Of a stretch of 44,121 nt of DNA, positions 42,001 through 44,121 are shown one piece after another. The notes beneath the pieces are model-generated. The model saw only the letters and a program-made list of their open reading frames with translations. It ran no database searches and was not told where the DNA came from. The DNA is from an uncultured Clostridia bacterium (GTDB taxonomy: Bacteria > Bacillota > Clostridia > Christensenellales > Borkfalkiaceae). The stretch's first letter is position 1; every line of letters starts with the position of its first letter. The stretch covers positions 1-44,121 of the forward strand of contig CALWCE010000016.1 of the NCBI GenBank assembly GCA_944376295.1. The letters run 5' to 3'. The translations under genes and the position numbers were made by a program.

Positions 42001-42029
42001 ATTATAACATGGAAATGCCATTTTTGCAA
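42001..42029 (-). promoter_or_regulatory. Sigma-A promoter of the ATPase-unknown-recombinase operon
   Basis: Minus-strand TTGCAA (42024-42029), 17-base spacer, perfect TATAAT (42001-42006). The spacer contains AAATG-g-CATTT and ATGG-cattt-CCAT, two overlapping dyads that could be an operator. Confidence 0.8.
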
Positions 42030-42115
42030 GCCTATTTCGAATTTTTCTTTATATAATTGCTATTATAGTAGTAATTATTTTGCAAAAAATTTCGTTTTTA
42101 TGTGGATAAACAGTA

Positions 42116-42146
42116 GCCGCCCCGCGCCGATTCGGCGCGGGGCGGC
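42116..42146 (-). terminator. Perfect 15-bp inverted repeat, probable terminator
   Basis: GCCGCCCCGCGCCGA and TCGGCGCGGGGCGGC flank a single base. The structure lies just after the minus-strand hypothetical gene (42184-42558). The following sequence is TACTGTTTATCC, with only a weak U-tract, so the terminator call is moderate. Confidence 0.5.
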
Positions 42147-42183
42147 TTTGAACAATTTACATTTCTATATTGCATTAAAAGAA

Positions 42184-42558
42184 TCACTTGGAGGAAAACG
42201 AACAAAAATGGACAAAATCAATAAGTTCTTCCTTTAACGCCAAAATATACGGGTCGACTCCGATTCCAACATAGTCAATTTCGTTGATTTTCAGAAACCG
42301 TATAGAATCGACCAGCATCATTTTAATCCATTCACCAGCCTCGGCAGCTGTGAGAATAGCACTCTCACCAACCGAAACCAACTTTTCATAGCAAATATAA
42401 TTCGATTCTTCGTAGTAGGCTCCAATCGAAAATTGAGTTATCCGTTCTGATTGATTAGCTAAAATCGAAAATACATAATCATATTCTTTACAGCTGTCTA
42501 CATGTTTCCATCCATCATACTCTTCTTTCCTGTTAAAGAAAATCATCAACGCTTTCAT
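42184..42558 (-). CDS. Hypothetical protein, A+T-rich
   Basis: The 124-residue soluble protein is unrecognised. It begins MKALMIFFNRKEEYDGWKH and reads as a compact alpha/beta fold with many aromatic and acidic residues. GAGGTG precedes the ATG at 42556-42558. It lies 21 bases after the surface protein gene and may be co-transcribed with it. The similar small size and neighbourhood would suit an immunity-type protein, but no toxin partner is evident. Confidence 0.6.
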   Translation of the reverse strand: MKALMIFFNRKEEYDGWKHVDSCKEYDYVFSILANQSERITQFSIGAYYEESNYICYEKLVSVGESAILTAAEAGEWIKMMLVDSIRFLKINEIDYVGIGVDPYILALKEELIDFVHFCSFSSK

Positions 42559-42579
42559 AATTTCACCTCATAAATTAAT

Positions 42580-44121
42580 TTACCAGATGACGGGCGTAAC
42601 GCCATCGACATCGTAGTGCCAATAGTTACCAGCCTTCGTCGGCTGAGTTTCACTATAAAAATATACTGTAGCATTCGCAAAAGAGGAACTCTTATCTAAT
42701 ATCTCAATTACCTCCCAATCAGCCTGCGTTGCTGTATAATAAATGATTTTTAAACTACTACAATATAGAAAAGCTTCCGAGCCAATCATTTTTACGCTGC
42801 TTGGTATAACTACACTCGCAAGAGAAGTACAACTTTGAATGGCTTCCGGTGCTATTGTTGTAACACTATTGGGGATAACTAAACTAGTCAGTGCGGTGCA
42901 ACTCCAAAAAGCCCTACCTCCAATAGTACGAACACCCTCTTCTATCGTAACGCTTGTTAAGTAAATACAGCCGCTGAAAGCTTCTGCTCCTATGCTTTTC
43001 ACTGAGCTTGGAATAACAACGCTTTTTAAACCCCGGTAACTATTAAAAGCTCTTGCTGAGATTTGTGTTACTCCCTGAGGAATCACTAATTTCTCTACAA
43101 AAACATCATTCAGATATAATTTCCCTGCTTCTGCTCCTGCTGATAAAGGATTATCTTCGAAATAGACACCACACCATGCAACAATATCACTAAGATATAC
43201 ATTCAGTCCGCTTGTATTTTTAAAAGCATCTTCACATATCTTTTCTATTGTTGATGGCAATTTAATATTTTCAAGTTTACTACAGTTTTCAAAAGCTGAT
43301 TCACCAATTTCTGTTACTGATTCCGAAAGAATAACCGTTTTTAGGGAGCTTGGGATCCAGCTACTATTAAAACTTGGAGAGGTGGCGCCAAAATATTCAC
43401 CTAAATTCTTATTTGCAATTGGCAAAGTAAGCGACTGAAGGGAAGTGCAATACTCAAATGCAGAAAGCCGTATGTCCGTCACGCAATCCGGTACAACTAA
43501 TTCTGTTACTGTCGTATCATAGACGCCGGTAATCACACAGAAATCTTTGCCCGCCACGTATTCAAAATTGGCCATGTCTGCCCGCTCCACAAAGCGAGCT
43601 ACATATTTAATATTTTCGGCCGGCATAGAAAAGCTATATTCTGCATTTTGGGAAACAAGCGCGCTTCCGTTATACCATCCCTCAAACTCATAAATCGAAT
43701 ACGGTTCAGCCTTGATCGTGACCCAAGTCCCACTCATGAAGGTGCCGTTTCCGCTTAATTCACCGCAATCGCTCTCGGAAGTCAGTGTCAAAGTATATGT
43801 ACTCTGCGAGCCGCTGCCTCCAAGGTTGGCGATCTTCTGCCAGGAACCACTGACTTTATTGTAAATATCAAAGGTTACAGAATTGAAATAGAAGTCGCCG
43901 TCTTTCCCTTGTGCGGAATCGGGTGCAGATGTACCCGTCAACCAGGTCGTTCCATCTTCTCCGTCTTCACCTTTATCACCCTTTTCACCCTGAGGGCCTT
44001 GCTCACCTTGTTCGCCTTTCTCACCCTGAGGACCCTGGGCACCGGTTTCGCCCTTTTCACCCTGAGGGCCCTGCTCGCCTTGTTCGCCTTTCTCACCCTG
44101 AGGACCCTGGGCACCGGTTTC
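42580..44121 (-). CDS. Collagen-like, leucine-rich-repeat surface protein, N-terminus outside the window
   Basis: The C-terminal 513 residues are present; the start lies beyond the right edge. In order: Gly-X-Y collagen-like repeats (EKGEQGEQGPQ and similar, about 55 residues visible), a linker with WLTGTSAPDSAQGKDGDFYFN, an InlB/Listeria-Bacteroides-type repeat (EFEGWYNGSALV), and about ten BspA-type LRR_5 repeats of the SVKSIGAEAFSGC kind. The end is GNYWHYDVDGVTPVIW, without LPXTG or a surface-layer anchor. Such proteins are typically exported and bind hosts or neighbouring cells. The DNA is A+T-rich and unlike the core genes, consistent with acquisition. Confidence 0.88.
   Translation of the reverse strand, partial: ETGAQGPQGEKGEQGEQGPQGEKGETGAQGPQGEKGEQGEQGPQGEKGDKGEDGEDGTTWLTGTSAPDSAQGKDGDFYFNSVTFDIYNKVSGSWQKIANLGGSGSQSTYTLTLTSESDCGELSGNGTFMSGTWVTIKAEPYSIYEFEGWYNGSALVSQNAEYSFSMPAENIKYVARFVERADMANFEYVAGKDFCVITGVYDTTVTELVVPDCVTDIRLSAFEYCTSLQSLTLPIANKNLGEYFGATSPSFNSSWIPSSLKTVILSESVTEIGESAFENCSKLENIKLPSTIEKICEDAFKNTSGLNVYLSDIVAWCGVYFEDNPLSAGAEAGKLYLNDVFVEKLVIPQGVTQISARAFNSYRGLKSVVIPSSVKSIGAEAFSGCIYLTSVTIEEGVRTIGGRAFWSCTALTSLVIPNSVTTIAPEAIQSCTSLASVVIPSSVKMIGSEAFLYCSSLKIIYYTATQADWEVIEILDKSSSFANATVYFYSETQPTKAGNYWHYDVDGVTPVIW
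43950..44121. repeat. 72-bp-period repeat coding for collagen-like Gly-X-Y
   Basis: The 72-base unit encoding ETGAQGPQGEKGEQGEQGPQ followed by GEKG occurs twice, almost identically, at the right edge. It is a multiple of the Gly-X-Y triplet, so repeat number can change without breaking the frame. Assemblies may collapse this region. Confidence 0.85.

Overview
The window reads as a chromosomal segment of a G+C-rich member of the Bacillota, most likely an uncultured, gut-type lineage of class Clostridia. The reasons are the dnaG-rpoD-trmK-nif3 macromolecular-synthesis operon, the rimP-nusA-rnpM-L7Ae-infB-rbfA operon downstream of ispG, GGAGG-type ribosome binding sites, consensus TTGACA/TATAAT promoters, and ammonia-dependent asparagine synthetase. 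The genus cannot be fixed from the sequence alone. From position 1 to about 33.8 kb almost everything lies on the minus strand in tightly packed operons, many with ATGA start/stop overlaps.

Layout, left to right. 1-1630: coaD (cut by the window edge), rsmD and a membrane protein behind a consensus promoter. 1635-3144: 5-formyl-THF cyclo-ligase and alanine racemase. 3145-3609: non-coding, with a dispersed palindromic repeat and a terminator. 3610-9730: dgt, dnaG, rpoD, trmK, nif3-like and a zinc-ribbon coiled-coil gene. 9731-10013: an array of five dyads and a terminator. 10014-16582: one eight-gene operon (patatin, ComEC-like hydrolase, aroC, aroB, aroE, aroQ, aroK, SDR reductase). 16775-17542: a plus-strand YjdF-like membrane protein. 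17570-21550: Cof-type phosphatase, PhnP-like hydrolase, dtd, efp and an M24 peptidase. 21692-30516: the rimP-nusA-infB transcription/translation operon, extended by nrnA, truB, ribF and a Nfo-like TIM barrel. 30721-33779: a PolC-derived exonuclease, ispG and nrdR. 33971-35964: plus-strand tcdA and asnA. 36.1-44.1 kb: an accessory region with a small EF-hand-like protein, repeats, a candidate ~200-nt RNA, a serine recombinase, an unknown A+T-rich gene, an AAA/DUF4143 ATPase, a small hypothetical gene and a collagen-like/leucine-rich surface protein cut by the right edge.

The most striking observation is at the canonical polC locus, between ispG and rimP. It encodes only a 503-residue protein with a PolC-like N-terminal region, the OB fold and an intact DEDDh exonuclease. 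The PHP and polymerase domains are absent. This looks like a PolC remodelled into a stand-alone proofreading factor. Other points of interest are two promoters placed so that transcripts should start at the ATG (leaderless mRNAs, pepQ-like and tcdA), the five-dyad array upstream of dgt, the candidate structured RNA in the accessory region, and the ATPase/unknown/recombinase gene set.
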